Below are positions 38,211 through 49,857 of a DNA stretch of 64,000 bases, piece after piece. The stretch is from NCBI RefSeq assembly GCF_902832885.1, contig NZ_CADFDK010000010.1, positions 167,511 to 231,510 of the forward strand, read 5' to 3'. Source of the stretch: Burkholderia seminalis DSM 23518 (GTDB lineage Bacteria; Pseudomonadota; Gammaproteobacteria; Burkholderiales; Burkholderiaceae). The notes under the pieces are model-generated. The model was not told the origin of the DNA. It searched no databases and worked only from the letters and a program-made list of their open reading frames with translations. The first letter of the stretch is position 1, and every line of letters starts with the position of its first letter. Made by a program: the position numbers and the translations under genes.

Positions 38211-40541
38211 ATGGTTGAACTTGAAATAGACGGCAAGAAGGTCGAGGTGCCCGAAGGCAGCATGGTGATCCAGGCTGCGCACAAGGCGGATACGTACATT
38301 CCTCACTTCTGCTATCACAAGAAACTGTCGGTTGCGGCCAACTGCCGGATGTGTCTCGTCGAAGTCGAGAAGATGCCGAAGGCCGTGCCTGCCTGCGCGA
38401 CCCCCGTGTCGGCCGGCATGATCGTCCACACGCAGTCCGACAAGGCCGTGAAGGCGCAGCAGTCGGTGATGGAATTCCTCCTCATCAATCACCCGCTCGA
38501 TTGCCCGATCTGCGATCAGGGCGGCGAATGCCAGCTGCAGGATCTGGCGGTCGGCTACGGCAAGTCGTCGTCGCGCTACTCGGAAGAAAAGCGCGTGGTG
38601 TTCCACAAGAACGTGGGCCCGCTGATCTCGATGGAAGAAATGTCGCGCTGCATCCACTGCACGCGCTGCGTCCGCTTCGGCCAGGAAATCGCCGGCGTGA
38701 TGGAGTTCGGCATGCTGGGCCGCGGCGAGCACTCGGAAATCACGACGTTCGTCGGCAAGACGGTCGATTCCGAAATGTCGGGCAACATGATCGACCTGTG
38801 CCCGGTCGGCGCGCTGACCAGCAAGCCGTTCCGCTACAGCGCCCGTACGTGGGAGCTGTCGCGCCGCAAGTCGGTGAGCCCGCACGATTCCGTCGGCGCG
38901 AACCTCGTCGTGCAGGTGAAGAACAACCGCGTGATGCGCGTGCTGCCGTTCGAGAACGAAGCGATCAACGAATGCTGGATCTCGGACAAGGACCGCTTCT
39001 CGTATGAAGGCCTCAACAGCGAAGAGCGCCTGACGAAGCCGATGCTGAAGCAGGGCGGCCAGTGGATCGAAACCGACTGGCAGACCGCGCTCGAATACGT
39101 CGCGAAGGGCCTGAAGGGCATCGCCGCGGATCACGGCGCGAACGCGCTGGCGATGCTCGCGAGCGCGCACAGCACCGCTGAAGAGCTGTTCCTCGTGAAG
39201 CAGCTCGCCAACGAACTGAAGACGCCGAACGTCGACTTCCGTCTGCGTCAGCAGGATTTCTCGGCGCCGGTCCAGGGCGCGCCGTGGCTCGGCATGCCGA
39301 TCGCCGACCTGTCGAACGTGGACGCCGCGTTCGTCGTCGGTTCGTTCCTGCGCCGCGACCACCCGCTGTTCGCGTCGCGCCTGCGTCAGGCCGCGAAGAA
39401 CGGCGCGAAGCTGCATTTCCTGCACGCGACCGCTGACGACGCACTGATCCCGGCCGCGCAACGCATCGTGGCCGCACCGTCCGCGTGGCTCGACGAGCTG
39501 GCCGGCATCGCCGCGGCCATCGCGCAACTGCGCGGCGTCGCGCTGCCCGACGCGCTGGCAGGCGTCACCGCATCGCCGGCCGCGCAGGCTGTCGCGCAGT
39601 CGCTGTCGAACGGCGAACGCCGCGCGGTGCTGCTCGGCAACGTCGCGGTCCGCCACCCCGAATTCGCGAAGCTGCATGCCGTCGCCAAGTGGATCGCCGA
39701 CAACACCGGCGCCACGTTCGGCTTCCTGACGGAAGCGGCGAACACGGTCGGCGCGCACGTCGTCGGCGCATTGCCGGGCGAAGGCGGCCTGAACGCACGC
39801 GAAGCGTTCGCGCAGCCGCGCAAGGGCTACGTGCTGCTGAACGTCGAGCCGGAATTCGACACGGCCGATCCGGCCCAGGCGCTGGCCGCGCTGAACCAGG
39901 CGGAAATGGTCGTCGTGATGTCGCCGTTCAAGCACGGCCTCGACTACGCCGACGTGCTGCTGCCGGTTGCGCCGTTCACCGAAACGGCCGGCACGTACGT
40001 GAACGCGGAAGGCACCGTGCAGAGCTTCAACGGCGTCGTGCGCCCGCTCGGCGACACGCGTCCGGGCTGGAAGGTGCTGCGCGTGCTCGGCAGCCTGCTC
40101 GGCCTGCCGAACTTCGAATACGAGACCGCGGAAGAAGTGCGTCTCGCCGCGCTCGGCGACGCCGGCGTCGCGGGCCGTCTGTCGAACCAAACGTCGGTCG
40201 CGCCGGTGCGTGCCGCGGCGAATGCCGCGAACGGCGGTTTCGAGCGCCTGGCCGATGTGCCGATCTATCACGCCGACGCGCTCGTGCGCCGCGCGGGTGC
40301 GCTGCACCTGACGGCTGCCGCGAAGGCGGCGAATGCCGCAGCCCTGCCGGCCGCGCTGTTCGACAAGCTGGGCTTGAAGGAAGGCGACGCCGTGCGCGTG
40401 CGCCAGGGCGAGCGTGCGGTGCAGTTGCCGGCCGTGCGCGACGCGAATCTTGCGGAGACGGTCGTTCGCGTGTCGGCGGCGACGCCTGCCGGCGCAGCGC
40501 TCGGCAGCCTGTCCGGTGAACTGGTGGTGGAGAAGGCGTAA
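38211..40541 (+). CDS. nuoG: NADH-quinone oxidoreductase subunit G
   Basis: This 776-residue subunit carries several Fe-S clusters. The N-terminal [2Fe-2S] domain has HFCYHKK, ANCRMCLVEV and ACATPV. The His-Cys [4Fe-4S] site is in CPICDQGGECQLQDL, and another cluster is ligated by CIHCTRCVRF with CPVGALTSKP. A molybdopterin-type fold without active cofactor occupies residues 220-650. The tail is Ala-rich. The stop abuts the nuoH start (TAAATG). Confidence 0.97.
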   Translation: MVELEIDGKKVEVPEGSMVIQAAHKADTYIPHFCYHKKLSVAANCRMCLVEVEKMPKAVPACATPVSAGMIVHTQSDKAVKAQQSVMEFLLINHPLDCPICDQGGECQLQDLAVGYGKSSSRYSEEKRVVFHKNVGPLISMEEMSRCIHCTRCVRFGQEIAGVMEFGMLGRGEHSEITTFVGKTVDSEMSGNMIDLCPVGALTSKPFRYSARTWELSRRKSVSPHDSVGANLVVQVKNNRVMRVLPFENEAINECWISDKDRFSYEGLNSEERLTKPMLKQGGQWIETDWQTALEYVAKGLKGIAADHGANALAMLASAHSTAEELFLVKQLANELKTPNVDFRLRQQDFSAPVQGAPWLGMPIADLSNVDAAFVVGSFLRRDHPLFASRLRQAAKNGAKLHFLHATADDALIPAAQRIVAAPSAWLDELAGIAAAIAQLRGVALPDALAGVTASPAAQAVAQSLSNGERRAVLLGNVAVRHPEFAKLHAVAKWIADNTGATFGFLTEAANTVGAHVVGALPGEGGLNAREAFAQPRKGYVLLNVEPEFDTADPAQALAALNQAEMVVVMSPFKHGLDYADVLLPVAPFTETAGTYVNAEGTVQSFNGVVRPLGDTRPGWKVLRVLGSLLGLPNFEYETAEEVRLAALGDAGVAGRLSNQTSVAPVRAAANAANGGFERLADVPIYHADALVRRAGALHLTAAAKAANAAALPAALFDKLGLKEGDAVRVRQGERAVQLPAVRDANLAETVVRVSAATPAGAALGSLSGELVVEKA

Positions 40542-41609
40542 ATGAGCTTGTTCGATACGATCAACGCGGGCGGGGCCGAGCTTCTCGGCTTCGCGTGGCC
40601 GACGGTGTGGGCAGTCGTGCGCATCCTCGTCGTCTCCGTCGTCATCCTGCTGTGCGTCGCGTACCTGATTCTGTGGGAACGCAAGCTGATCGGCTGGATG
40701 CACGTGCGTCTCGGCCCGAACCGCGTCGGCCCCGGCGGCCTGCTGCAGCCGATCGCCGACGTGCTGAAGCTGCTGCTGAAGGAAGTCATTCAGCCGAGCG
40801 CCGCCAGCCGCTGGCTGTACCTGATCGCGCCGGTGATGACCGTCGTGCCGGCATTCGCCGTGTGGGCCGTGATCCCGTTCCAGGCCGAAGCGGTCCTCGC
40901 GAACGTGAACGCGGGCCTGCTGTACGCGATGGCGATCTCGTCGATCGGCGTGTACGCGGTGATTCTCGCGGGCTGGGCATCGAACTCGAAGTACGCGTTC
41001 CTCGGCGCGATGCGCGCCGCGGCACAGATGGTGTCGTACGAAATCTCGATGGGCTTCGCGCTGGTGCTCGTGCTGATGACGGCCGGCAGCCTGAACCTGT
41101 CGGAGATCGTCGGTTCGCAACAGCACGGCTTCTTCGCCGGCCACGGCGTGAACTTCCTGTCGTGGAACTGGCTGCCGCTGCTGCCGGCGTTCGTCGTGTA
41201 CTTCATCTCGGGCATCGCCGAAACGAACCGCCACCCGTTCGACGTGGTGGAAGGGGAGTCGGAAATCGTCGCGGGTCACATGATCGACTACTCGGGCATG
41301 GCGTTCGCGCTGTTCTTCCTCGCCGAGTACATCAACATGATCGTGATCTCGGCGCTGGCTGCGACGCTGTTCCTCGGCGGCTGGGATGCGCCGTTCGAAT
41401 TCCTGTCGTTCATCCCGGGCATCTTCTGGCTGGTGCTGAAGGTATTCGCACTGCTGTCGGTGTTCATCTGGGTCCGCGCGACGTTCCCGCGCTACCGTTA
41501 CGACCAGATCATGCGTCTGGGCTGGAAGGTGTTCCTGCCCGTCACGGTGATCTGGGTGGTCGTGGTCGGCTGCTGGATGATGTCGCCGCTGAACATCTGG
41601 GTGAAGTAA
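40542..41609 (+). CDS. nuoH: NADH-quinone oxidoreductase subunit H
   Basis: This 355-residue membrane subunit links the peripheral arm to the pump modules. It has eight or more helices and the conserved loops [21 protein letters not shown] and [19 protein letters not shown], both near the quinone channel. It begins immediately after the nuoG stop. Confidence 0.97.
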   Translation: MSLFDTINAGGAELLGFAWPTVWAVVRILVVSVVILLCVAYLILWERKLIGWMHVRLGPNRVGPGGLLQPIADVLKLLLKEVIQPSAASRWLYLIAPVMTVVPAFAVWAVIPFQAEAVLANVNAGLLYAMAISSIGVYAVILAGWASNSKYAFLGAMRAAAQMVSYEISMGFALVLVLMTAGSLNLSEIVGSQQHGFFAGHGVNFLSWNWLPLLPAFVVYFISGIAETNRHPFDVVEGESEIVAGHMIDYSGMAFALFFLAEYINMIVISALAATLFLGGWDAPFEFLSFIPGIFWLVLKVFALLSVFIWVRATFPRYRYDQIMRLGWKVFLPVTVIWVVVVGCWMMSPLNIWVK

Positions 41610-41619
41610 GGACGAAATC

Positions 41620-42108
41620 ATGACGGCTATCCAACACTTCTTTAAGACCTTCTTCCTGACCGAGCTGCTGAAGGGGCTCGCGCTGACCGGTCGTTACACG
41701 TTCAAGCGCAAGTTCACCGTGCAGTTCCCGGAAGAGAAGACCCCGATCTCGCCGCGTTTCCGCGGGCTGCATGCACTGCGCCGCTACGAAAACGGCGAAG
41801 AGCGCTGCATCGCGTGCAAGCTGTGCGAGGCCGTGTGCCCCGCGATGGCGATCACGATCGAATCGGAAACGCGCGCGGACAACACGCGCCGCACGACGCG
41901 CTACGACATCGACCTGACGAAGTGCATCTTCTGCGGTTTCTGCGAAGAGAGCTGCCCGGTCGATTCGATCGTCGAGACGCAGATTCTCGAGTACCACGGC
42001 GAAAAGCGCGGCGACCTGTATTTCACGAAGGAAATGCTGCTCGCGGTGGGCGATCGCTACGAGAAGGACATCGCCGCGGCGAAGGCTGCCGACGCGCCGT
42101 ATCGTTGA
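41620..42108 (+). CDS. nuoI: NADH-quinone oxidoreductase subunit I
   Basis: This 162-residue ferredoxin-type subunit has two [4Fe-4S] motifs, [16 protein letters not shown] and [16 protein letters not shown], binding N6a and N6b. The N-terminal amphipathic helix attaches it to the membrane arm. Confidence 0.97.
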   Translation: MTAIQHFFKTFFLTELLKGLALTGRYTFKRKFTVQFPEEKTPISPRFRGLHALRRYENGEERCIACKLCEAVCPAMAITIESETRADNTRRTTRYDIDLTKCIFCGFCEESCPVDSIVETQILEYHGEKRGDLYFTKEMLLAVGDRYEKDIAAAKAADAPYR

Positions 42109-42220
42109 TTGTGTTTGCAGTGCCGGCCCGCAGCCAGGGCCGAGCCGCCGCGACAGGTGCGGCACGCGAGAGCGTCCCGCAAGTCGCGCCTGACTATGGC
42201 CTAACGATGAACCGGTAATC

Positions 42221-42871
42221 ATGGAATTCACGACCGTACTGTTCTACATCTTCGCGCTGCTCCTGGTGGTATCAGGGCTGAAGGTGATCACTTCGCGCAA
42301 CCCGGTGGCGTCTGCGCTTTTCCTTGTGCTGGCGTTCTTCAACGCCGCCGCGATCTGGATGCTGCTGGAAGCGGAGTTCCTCGCGATCCTGCTGGTGCTG
42401 GTCTACGTGGGCGCCGTGATGGTGCTGTTCCTGTTCGTCGTGATGATGCTGGATATCAACATCGACTACCTGCGCCGCGACTTCAAGCGCTTCGTGCCGA
42501 TGGCGACCGTGGTCGGCGCGATCATCGTGATCGAGACCGCGCTGATCCTGTGGCGCGGTTACGGCGACACGCACACCGTGCATGCGATGGCGACGGGCGA
42601 GATGGCCAACTGGTCGAACACGCGCCTGATCGGCAAGGTCATCTACACCGACTACATCTTCGCGTTCGAAATCGCCGGTCTCGTGCTGCTGGTCGCGATC
42701 ATCGCCGCGATCGGGCTGACCGAGCGCAAGGGCAAGGACAGCAAGCGCCAGCGCGTGTCGGATCAGGTCAAGGTGCGCCGCAACGACCGCGTGCGCCTCG
42801 TGAAGATGGAAGCGGACAAGCCGCAGCCGGAAACGGCGCAGAGCGAAGCCGGTTCGGGCACCAACGGCTAA
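42221..42871 (+). CDS. nuoJ: NADH-quinone oxidoreductase subunit J
   Basis: This 216-residue subunit has five helices. The third contains VYVGAVMVLFLFVVMML, the pi-bulge helix that couples quinone reduction to pumping. The C-terminal tail after residue 170 is charged and hydrophilic (TERKGKDSKRQR and beyond), longer than in E. coli. It is preceded by a 112-base gap with no recognisable element. Confidence 0.96.
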   Translation: MEFTTVLFYIFALLLVVSGLKVITSRNPVASALFLVLAFFNAAAIWMLLEAEFLAILLVLVYVGAVMVLFLFVVMMLDINIDYLRRDFKRFVPMATVVGAIIVIETALILWRGYGDTHTVHAMATGEMANWSNTRLIGKVIYTDYIFAFEIAGLVLLVAIIAAIGLTERKGKDSKRQRVSDQVKVRRNDRVRLVKMEADKPQPETAQSEAGSGTNG

Positions 42872-42889
42872 GCGGAGGAAAAGAAAATC

Positions 42890-43195
42890 ATGCTGACTCT
42901 TGCTCACTACCTTGTGCTCGGCGCGATCCTGTTTGCGATCGCGATCGTCGGGATCTTCCTGAACCGCCGCAACGTCATCATCATCCTGATGTCGATCGAA
43001 CTGATGCTGCTGGCGGTGAATACCAACTTCGTCGCGTTCTCGCATTACCTCGGCGACGTGCACGGCCAGATCTTCGTGTTCTTCGTGCTGACCGTCGCGG
43101 CAGCGGAAGCCGCGATCGGTCTTGCGATTCTGGTGACCCTGTTCCGTAAGCTCGACACGATCAATGTCGAGGATCTCGATCAGCTCAAAGGTTAA
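42890..43195 (+). CDS. nuoK: NADH-quinone oxidoreductase subunit K
   Basis: This 101-residue subunit has three helices. Conserved Glu residues sit in [11 protein letters not shown] and [12 protein letters not shown], part of the proton path. GGAGGAAA precedes the ATG. Confidence 0.97.
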   Translation: MLTLAHYLVLGAILFAIAIVGIFLNRRNVIIILMSIELMLLAVNTNFVAFSHYLGDVHGQIFVFFVLTVAAAEAAIGLAILVTLFRKLDTINVEDLDQLKG

Positions 43196-43212
43196 TTTCA
43201 GGCAACGCTGTT

Positions 43213-45267
<2,055 letters not shown>

Positions 45268-45285
45268 GGCGAGGGGACAAGAACA

Positions 45286-46776
45286 ATGCACGCTTTTCCG
45301 ATTCTCAGTACCGCGATCTGGTTGCCGATCGTTTTCGGCCTCCTGGTACTCGCGGTAGGTAACGACAAAAATCCGGGGACGGCCCGCTGGATCGCGCTGA
45401 TCGGCTCGCTGCTCGGTCTCGCGGTCACGATCCCGCTGATCACGGGCTTCGACTCGAGCACGGCCGCGCTGCAGTTCGTCGAGAAGTCGACCTGGATCGA
45501 ACGCTTCGACATCGCGTATCACCTCGGCGTCGACGGTATCTCGATGTGGTTCGTCGTGCTGACCGCGCTGATCACGGTGATCGTCGTGATCGCCGCGTGG
45601 GAAGTGATCACCGAGAACGTCGCGCAGTACCTCGCGGCGTTCCTGATCCTGTCCGGGATCATGATCGGCGTGTTCTCGGCGGCCGACGGCCTGCTGTTCT
45701 ACGTGTTCTTCGAGGCGACCCTGATCCCGATGTACATCATCATCGGCGTGTGGGGCGGCCCGAACCGCGTGTACGCGGCGTTCAAGTTCTTCCTGTACAC
45801 GCTGGCCGGCTCGCTGCTGATGCTGGTCGCGCTGATCTACCTGTACACGGAAACGCACTCGTTCGACCTCGCGACGTGGCAGAACGCGAAGATCGCGATG
45901 ACGCCGCAGATCCTGTTGTTCATCGCCTTCTTCCTCGCCTTCGCGGTGAAGGTGCCGATGTGGCCGGTGCACACGTGGCTGCCGGACGCGCACGTGGAAG
46001 CGCCGACGGGCGGCTCGGTCGTGCTGGCCGCGATCATGCTGAAGCTCGGCGCCTACGGTTTCCTGCGCTTCTCGCTGCCGATCACGCCTGACGCGAGCCA
46101 CTTCCTGGCACCGGTCGTGATCACGCTGTCGCTGATCGCGGTGATCTACATCGGCCTCGTCGCGATGGTGCAGGCCGACATGAAGAAGCTGGTCGCGTAT
46201 TCGTCGATCGCGCACATGGGCTTCGTCACGCTCGGCTTCTTCATCTTCAACCAGCTCGGCGTCGAAGGCGCGATCATCCAGATGATCTCGCACGGCTTCG
46301 TGTCGGGCGCGATGTTCCTCTGCATCGGCGTGCTGTACGACCGCGTGCACTCGCGCCAGATCGCCGATTACGGCGGCGTCGTCAACGTGATGCCGAAGTT
46401 CGCGGCATTCGCGATGCTGTTCTCGATGGCCAACTGCGGCCTGCCGGGTACGTCGGGTTTCGTCGGCGAGTTCATGGTGATTCTCGCGGCCGTCCAGTAC
46501 AACTTCTGGATCGCCTTCGGCGCGGCGTTCACGCTGATCCTCGGTGCGGCCTACACGCTGTGGATGTACAAGCGCGTGTACTTCGGCGCGGTGGCGAACG
46601 ATCACGTTGCCAAGCTGAAGGACATCGGCCGTCGCGAATTCCTGATGCTGGCCGTGCTCGCCGCGTTCACGCTGCTGATGGGTCTTTATCCGAAGCCTTT
46701 CACGGACGTGATGCACGTTTCCGTGGAAAACCTCCTCTCCCACGTCGCGCAGTCGAAGCTGCCGCTGGCCCAGTAA
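45286..46776 (+). CDS. nuoM: NADH-quinone oxidoreductase subunit M
   Basis: This 496-residue antiporter-like subunit has about 14 helices. Conserved features are FEATLIPMYIIIGVWGG (with the key Glu), VKVPMWPVHTWLPDAHVEAP with its lysine, and AYSSIAHMGFVTLG. It starts 18 bases after nuoL. Confidence 0.97.
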   Translation: MHAFPILSTAIWLPIVFGLLVLAVGNDKNPGTARWIALIGSLLGLAVTIPLITGFDSSTAALQFVEKSTWIERFDIAYHLGVDGISMWFVVLTALITVIVVIAAWEVITENVAQYLAAFLILSGIMIGVFSAADGLLFYVFFEATLIPMYIIIGVWGGPNRVYAAFKFFLYTLAGSLLMLVALIYLYTETHSFDLATWQNAKIAMTPQILLFIAFFLAFAVKVPMWPVHTWLPDAHVEAPTGGSVVLAAIMLKLGAYGFLRFSLPITPDASHFLAPVVITLSLIAVIYIGLVAMVQADMKKLVAYSSIAHMGFVTLGFFIFNQLGVEGAIIQMISHGFVSGAMFLCIGVLYDRVHSRQIADYGGVVNVMPKFAAFAMLFSMANCGLPGTSGFVGEFMVILAAVQYNFWIAFGAAFTLILGAAYTLWMYKRVYFGAVANDHVAKLKDIGRREFLMLAVLAAFTLLMGLYPKPFTDVMHVSVENLLSHVAQSKLPLAQ

Positions 46777-46800
46777 TCGCGAGCGGAGGAAACCAAGATC

Positions 46801-48267
46801 ATGAATGCTCCTATGAATGTCCTGTTGCCTGACGCGCTGGTGATGGCCGCCATCGTCGTCGCATGGCTGAACGACACCTTTACCGGTGCTTCCGGCCGCC
46901 GCCTGACCTATCTGATCGCGGTCGTTTCGTCGGTCGTCGCGGGCGTGTGGTTCGCGGTGCAGGCACTCGACCCGCAGCAGTACTACTTCTTCTCGAAGAT
47001 GGTCGTCGTCGACTCGTTCGCGAGCACGATGAAGGCCGTCGTGTCGTTCGGTTTCGCGGTCTCGCTGGTCTATTCGCGCAAGTACCTCGAAGATCGCGAC
47101 ATGTTCCGCGGCGACGTGTTCCTGCTCGGCATGTTCTCGCTGCTCGGCCAGCTGGTCATGGTGTCGGGCAACAACTTCCTGACGCTGTACCTCGGTCTCG
47201 AACTGATGTCGCTGTCGCTGTATGCCGTGATCGCGCTGCGCCGCGACGCCGCGCAGTCGAGCGAAGCCGCGATGAAGTACTACGTGCTGGGCGCGCTCGC
47301 GTCGGGCTTCGTGCTGTACGGCATCTCGATGCTCTACGGCGCGACCGGCTCGCTCGAGCTGGGCGAGGTGTACAAGGCCGTCGGCGGCAACACCGACGCG
47401 GCCGTGCTGATGTTCGGCGTGGTCTTCATCGTCGCCGGTATCGCGTTCAAGCTGGGTGCCGTGCCGTTCCACATGTGGGTGCCGGACGTCTACCAGGGCG
47501 CACCGACCGCGATGACGCTGTTCGTCGGCGGCGGCCCGAAGGTTGCCGCCTTCGCGTGGGGCCTGCGTTTCCTGGTGATGGGCCTGCTGCCGCTCGCTCA
47601 GAACTGGCAGACCGCGCTCGTGATCCTCGCCGCGCTGTCGCTGATCGTCGGCAACATCACCGGTATCGTCCAGCGCAACATCAAGCGGATGCTCGCCTAC
47701 TCGGCGATCTCGAACATGGGCTTCGTGCTGCTCGGCCTGCTCGCGGGCATTGTGAAGGGCGACGCGGCGGCACCGGCGAACGCCTACAGCTCGGCGATGT
47801 TCTACGCGATCGTCTACCTGATCACGACGCTCGGCTCGTTCGGCGTGGTGATGCTGCTCGCACGCCGCGATTTCGAAGCGGAAACGATCGACGACTTCAA
47901 GGGCCTCAACAAGCGCAGCCCGGTGTTCGCGTTCGTGATGATGGTCATGATGTTCTCGCTGGCCGGCATCCCGCCGACCGTCGGCTTCTATGCGAAGCTG
48001 GCCGTGCTCGAGGCGACCGTCAACGCGGGCCTCACGTGGCTGGCCGTGCTGGCCGTGATCACGTCGCTGTTCGGCGCGTTCTACTACCTGCGCATCGTGA
48101 AGCTGATGTATTTCGATGCACCGCAGGATTCGACGCCGATCACGGGTGATTTCTGCAAGCGCACGATCCTCGTGCTGAACGGCTTGGCGGTCGTCGTGCT
48201 CGGCCTGATTCCGAGCCCGCTGCTGACGGCCTGCCTGCAGGCAATTCGTCACACGCTGCCGCTGTAA
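46801..48267 (+). CDS. nuoN: NADH-quinone oxidoreductase subunit N
   Basis: This 488-residue antiporter-like subunit has the pump residues in LGLELMSLSLYAVIAL, FKLGAVPFHMWVPDVYQGAP and AYSAISNMGFVLLGLL. The stop codon overlaps the DUF2818 start by one base (TAATG), so that gene is coupled to complex I expression. Confidence 0.97.
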   Translation: MNAPMNVLLPDALVMAAIVVAWLNDTFTGASGRRLTYLIAVVSSVVAGVWFAVQALDPQQYYFFSKMVVVDSFASTMKAVVSFGFAVSLVYSRKYLEDRDMFRGDVFLLGMFSLLGQLVMVSGNNFLTLYLGLELMSLSLYAVIALRRDAAQSSEAAMKYYVLGALASGFVLYGISMLYGATGSLELGEVYKAVGGNTDAAVLMFGVVFIVAGIAFKLGAVPFHMWVPDVYQGAPTAMTLFVGGGPKVAAFAWGLRFLVMGLLPLAQNWQTALVILAALSLIVGNITGIVQRNIKRMLAYSAISNMGFVLLGLLAGIVKGDAAAPANAYSSAMFYAIVYLITTLGSFGVVMLLARRDFEAETIDDFKGLNKRSPVFAFVMMVMMFSLAGIPPTVGFYAKLAVLEATVNAGLTWLAVLAVITSLFGAFYYLRIVKLMYFDAPQDSTPITGDFCKRTILVLNGLAVVVLGLIPSPLLTACLQAIRHTLPL

Positions 48268-48563
48268 TGTCGGCAGCCGGCTGGTTTATCGTGCTGTTGG
48301 CGCTCGTATGCGCCAACCTCCCGTTCCTGAACCAACGCCTCTTCGCCGTCGTGCCGTTCGGCGCGGCGAAGAAGAGCGCGTGGGTGCGGATCGGCGAGCT
48401 GATCGTGCTGTATTTCATCGTCGGCGCGCTCGGCTTCTGGCTCGAATCGCGTGCCGGCAACCGCTTTGAACAGGGCTGGCAGTTTTACGCGATCACGTTC
48501 AGTCTGTTCGTCGTGTTCGCGTTCCCCGGCTTCACGTTCCAGTATCTCGTCAAACGACGCTGA
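48267..48563 (+). CDS. DUF2818 family small membrane protein
   Basis: This 98-residue protein has three predicted helices (residues 4-20, about 43-60 and 72-92) and a basic C-terminus. Its start overlaps the nuoN stop, which ties its synthesis to the nuo operon. The family is conserved at this place in beta-proteobacteria as far as I recall, but has no known role. An accessory or assembly function for complex I is a reasonable guess only. Confidence 0.82.
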   Translation: MSAAGWFIVLLALVCANLPFLNQRLFAVVPFGAAKKSAWVRIGELIVLYFIVGALGFWLESRAGNRFEQGWQFYAITFSLFVVFAFPGFTFQYLVKRR

Positions 48564-48603
48564 CGGCCCCCGGCCGTCCGTCGTGCTCATCCAGGAGCCG
48601 CCG

Positions 48604-49194
48604 ATGGCCGAACTACCCAATCACGACGCCGCACTGACCGAAACCTGCCTCGAGAGCGAGGCGATTTTCGAAGGCGCGTTCCTCAAGCTCAAGCGCGACA
48701 CCGTCCGTCTGCCGGACGGCAAGAAGGCCACGCGCGAATACGTCCAGCATCCGGGCGCGGTGATGGTGATCCCGCTGTTCGACGACGGCCGCGTGCTGAT
48801 GGAAAGCCAGTATCGCTATCCGATCGGCAAGGTGATGGCCGAATTCCCGGCCGGCAAGCTCGATCCGGACGAAGGCGCGCTCGCGTGCGCGGTGCGCGAA
48901 CTGCGCGAGGAAACGGGCTACACGGCGCGTGAATACGTGTTCCTGGCCCGCATTCACCCGATCATTTCCTATTCGACCGAATTCATCGACCTGTACCTTG
49001 CGCGTGGGCTGACGGCCGGCGAGCGCAAGCTCGACGAAGGCGAATTCCTCGAGACCTTCACCGCGACGCAGGCCGACCTGCAGGAGTGGGTGCGCACGGG
49101 CCAGATCACCGACGTGAAGACGATCATCGGCATGATGTGGCTCGACAAGGTGCTGTCCGGCGCCTGGCCGCTCGGGCCGGTCCTGACGCCCTGA
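48604..49194 (+). CDS. NUDIX hydrolase (ADP-ribose pyrophosphatase-like)
   Basis: This 196-residue protein contains a complete Nudix box starting at GKLDPDE and continuing with VRELREETGY (about residues 85-107). The preceding FPAGKLD and QYRYPIG strands resemble ADP-sugar pyrophosphatases. It would hydrolyse ADP-ribose or related nucleotides. The ATG at 48604 is preceded by AGGAG. It lies 40 bases after DUF2818 and may extend the nuo transcript. Confidence 0.92.
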   Translation: MAELPNHDAALTETCLESEAIFEGAFLKLKRDTVRLPDGKKATREYVQHPGAVMVIPLFDDGRVLMESQYRYPIGKVMAEFPAGKLDPDEGALACAVRELREETGYTAREYVFLARIHPIISYSTEFIDLYLARGLTAGERKLDEGEFLETFTATQADLQEWVRTGQITDVKTIIGMMWLDKVLSGAWPLGPVLTP

Positions 49195-49271
49195 GCGTCG
49201 CGCCAACGGCGGGCGGGGCGCCGCGTTACAATCCGGTGACGCGGTGCATTCGTCCCGCGCGATCGGGATTT

Positions 49272-49309
49272 AGCACGATCGTTCACAAAACCGCAATTTG
49301 CGCTACACT
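49272..49309 (+). promoter_or_regulatory. Promoter with overlapping operator-like palindrome upstream of DUF1178
   Basis: AGCACGATCGTTC begins at 49272 with a perfect ACGATCGT core (49275-49282). It overlaps the -35 region (TTCACA at 49282-49287) of a promoter whose -10 is TACACT (49304-49309), with a 16-base spacer. A very similar element, TAGCACGAACGTGCTT, lies at 55071-55086. A repressor site controlling the downstream genes is likely. Confidence 0.5.
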
Positions 49310-49330
49310 CGTCACACGCCCTGATTCAGC

Positions 49331-49753
49331 ATGAAGGTCCTCGATTTACAGTGCCCGCACGGTCATCGGTTCGAAGGCTGGTTCGCTTCCGCCGATGAAT
49401 TCGAAGCGCAGTTGTCCCGCAAGCTGGTCGAATGTCCGGTGTGCGGAACGACCGAGGTCAACCGTCTGCCGTCGGCGCCGCGCCTGAACTTGTCGGGCGC
49501 GACGCAGGCCCGGCCGGCCGATCCGCGTGCGCTGCAGGCGCAGGTGATGCGTGCGCTGCGCGAGGTGCTGGAGAAAACCGAGAATGTGGGCGAGCGCTTC
49601 GCCGAGGAAGCGCGGCGCATCCATTACAACGAGGCGCCCGCACGCAGCATTCGTGGCGTCACGACGCCGGAAGATGCGCAATCCTTGGCCGAAGAAGGCA
49701 TCGACGTGATGCCGCTGCCGATTCCTGCCGCGCTGAAAGAACCGCTGCAATGA
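49331..49753 (+). CDS. DUF1178 family protein
   Basis: This 140-residue protein has an N-terminal zinc-ribbon-like part: LQCPHGHRFEGWF at residues 5-17 and CPVCGTTEVNRLPSAP at about 36-51. A helical middle (LREVLEKTENVGERFAEEARRIHY) follows, then the conserved end EEGIDVMPLPIPA. The function is unknown; two Cys pairs plus His suggest zinc binding. It is the first gene after the operator-bearing promoter and may be co-transcribed with the acyl-CoA dehydrogenases. Confidence 0.88.
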   Translation: MKVLDLQCPHGHRFEGWFASADEFEAQLSRKLVECPVCGTTEVNRLPSAPRLNLSGATQARPADPRALQAQVMRALREVLEKTENVGERFAEEARRIHYNEAPARSIRGVTTPEDAQSLAEEGIDVMPLPIPAALKEPLQ

Positions 49754-49857
49754 CGCATGCAGCGGATCCTTGCCGGGGCGGACGGCCGCGGCGAGCGTCT
49801 GCATGAGACCGGAGCAACCGCTGAAGCGCGCACTCCGGCCGACAGGAGACACTGCGC

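Noticed and set aside
38043-41621. 1192-codon minus-strand frame opposite nuoG-nuoH
   Set aside because: Same explanation: antisense shadow with biased composition, no ribosome site and no recognisable domain.
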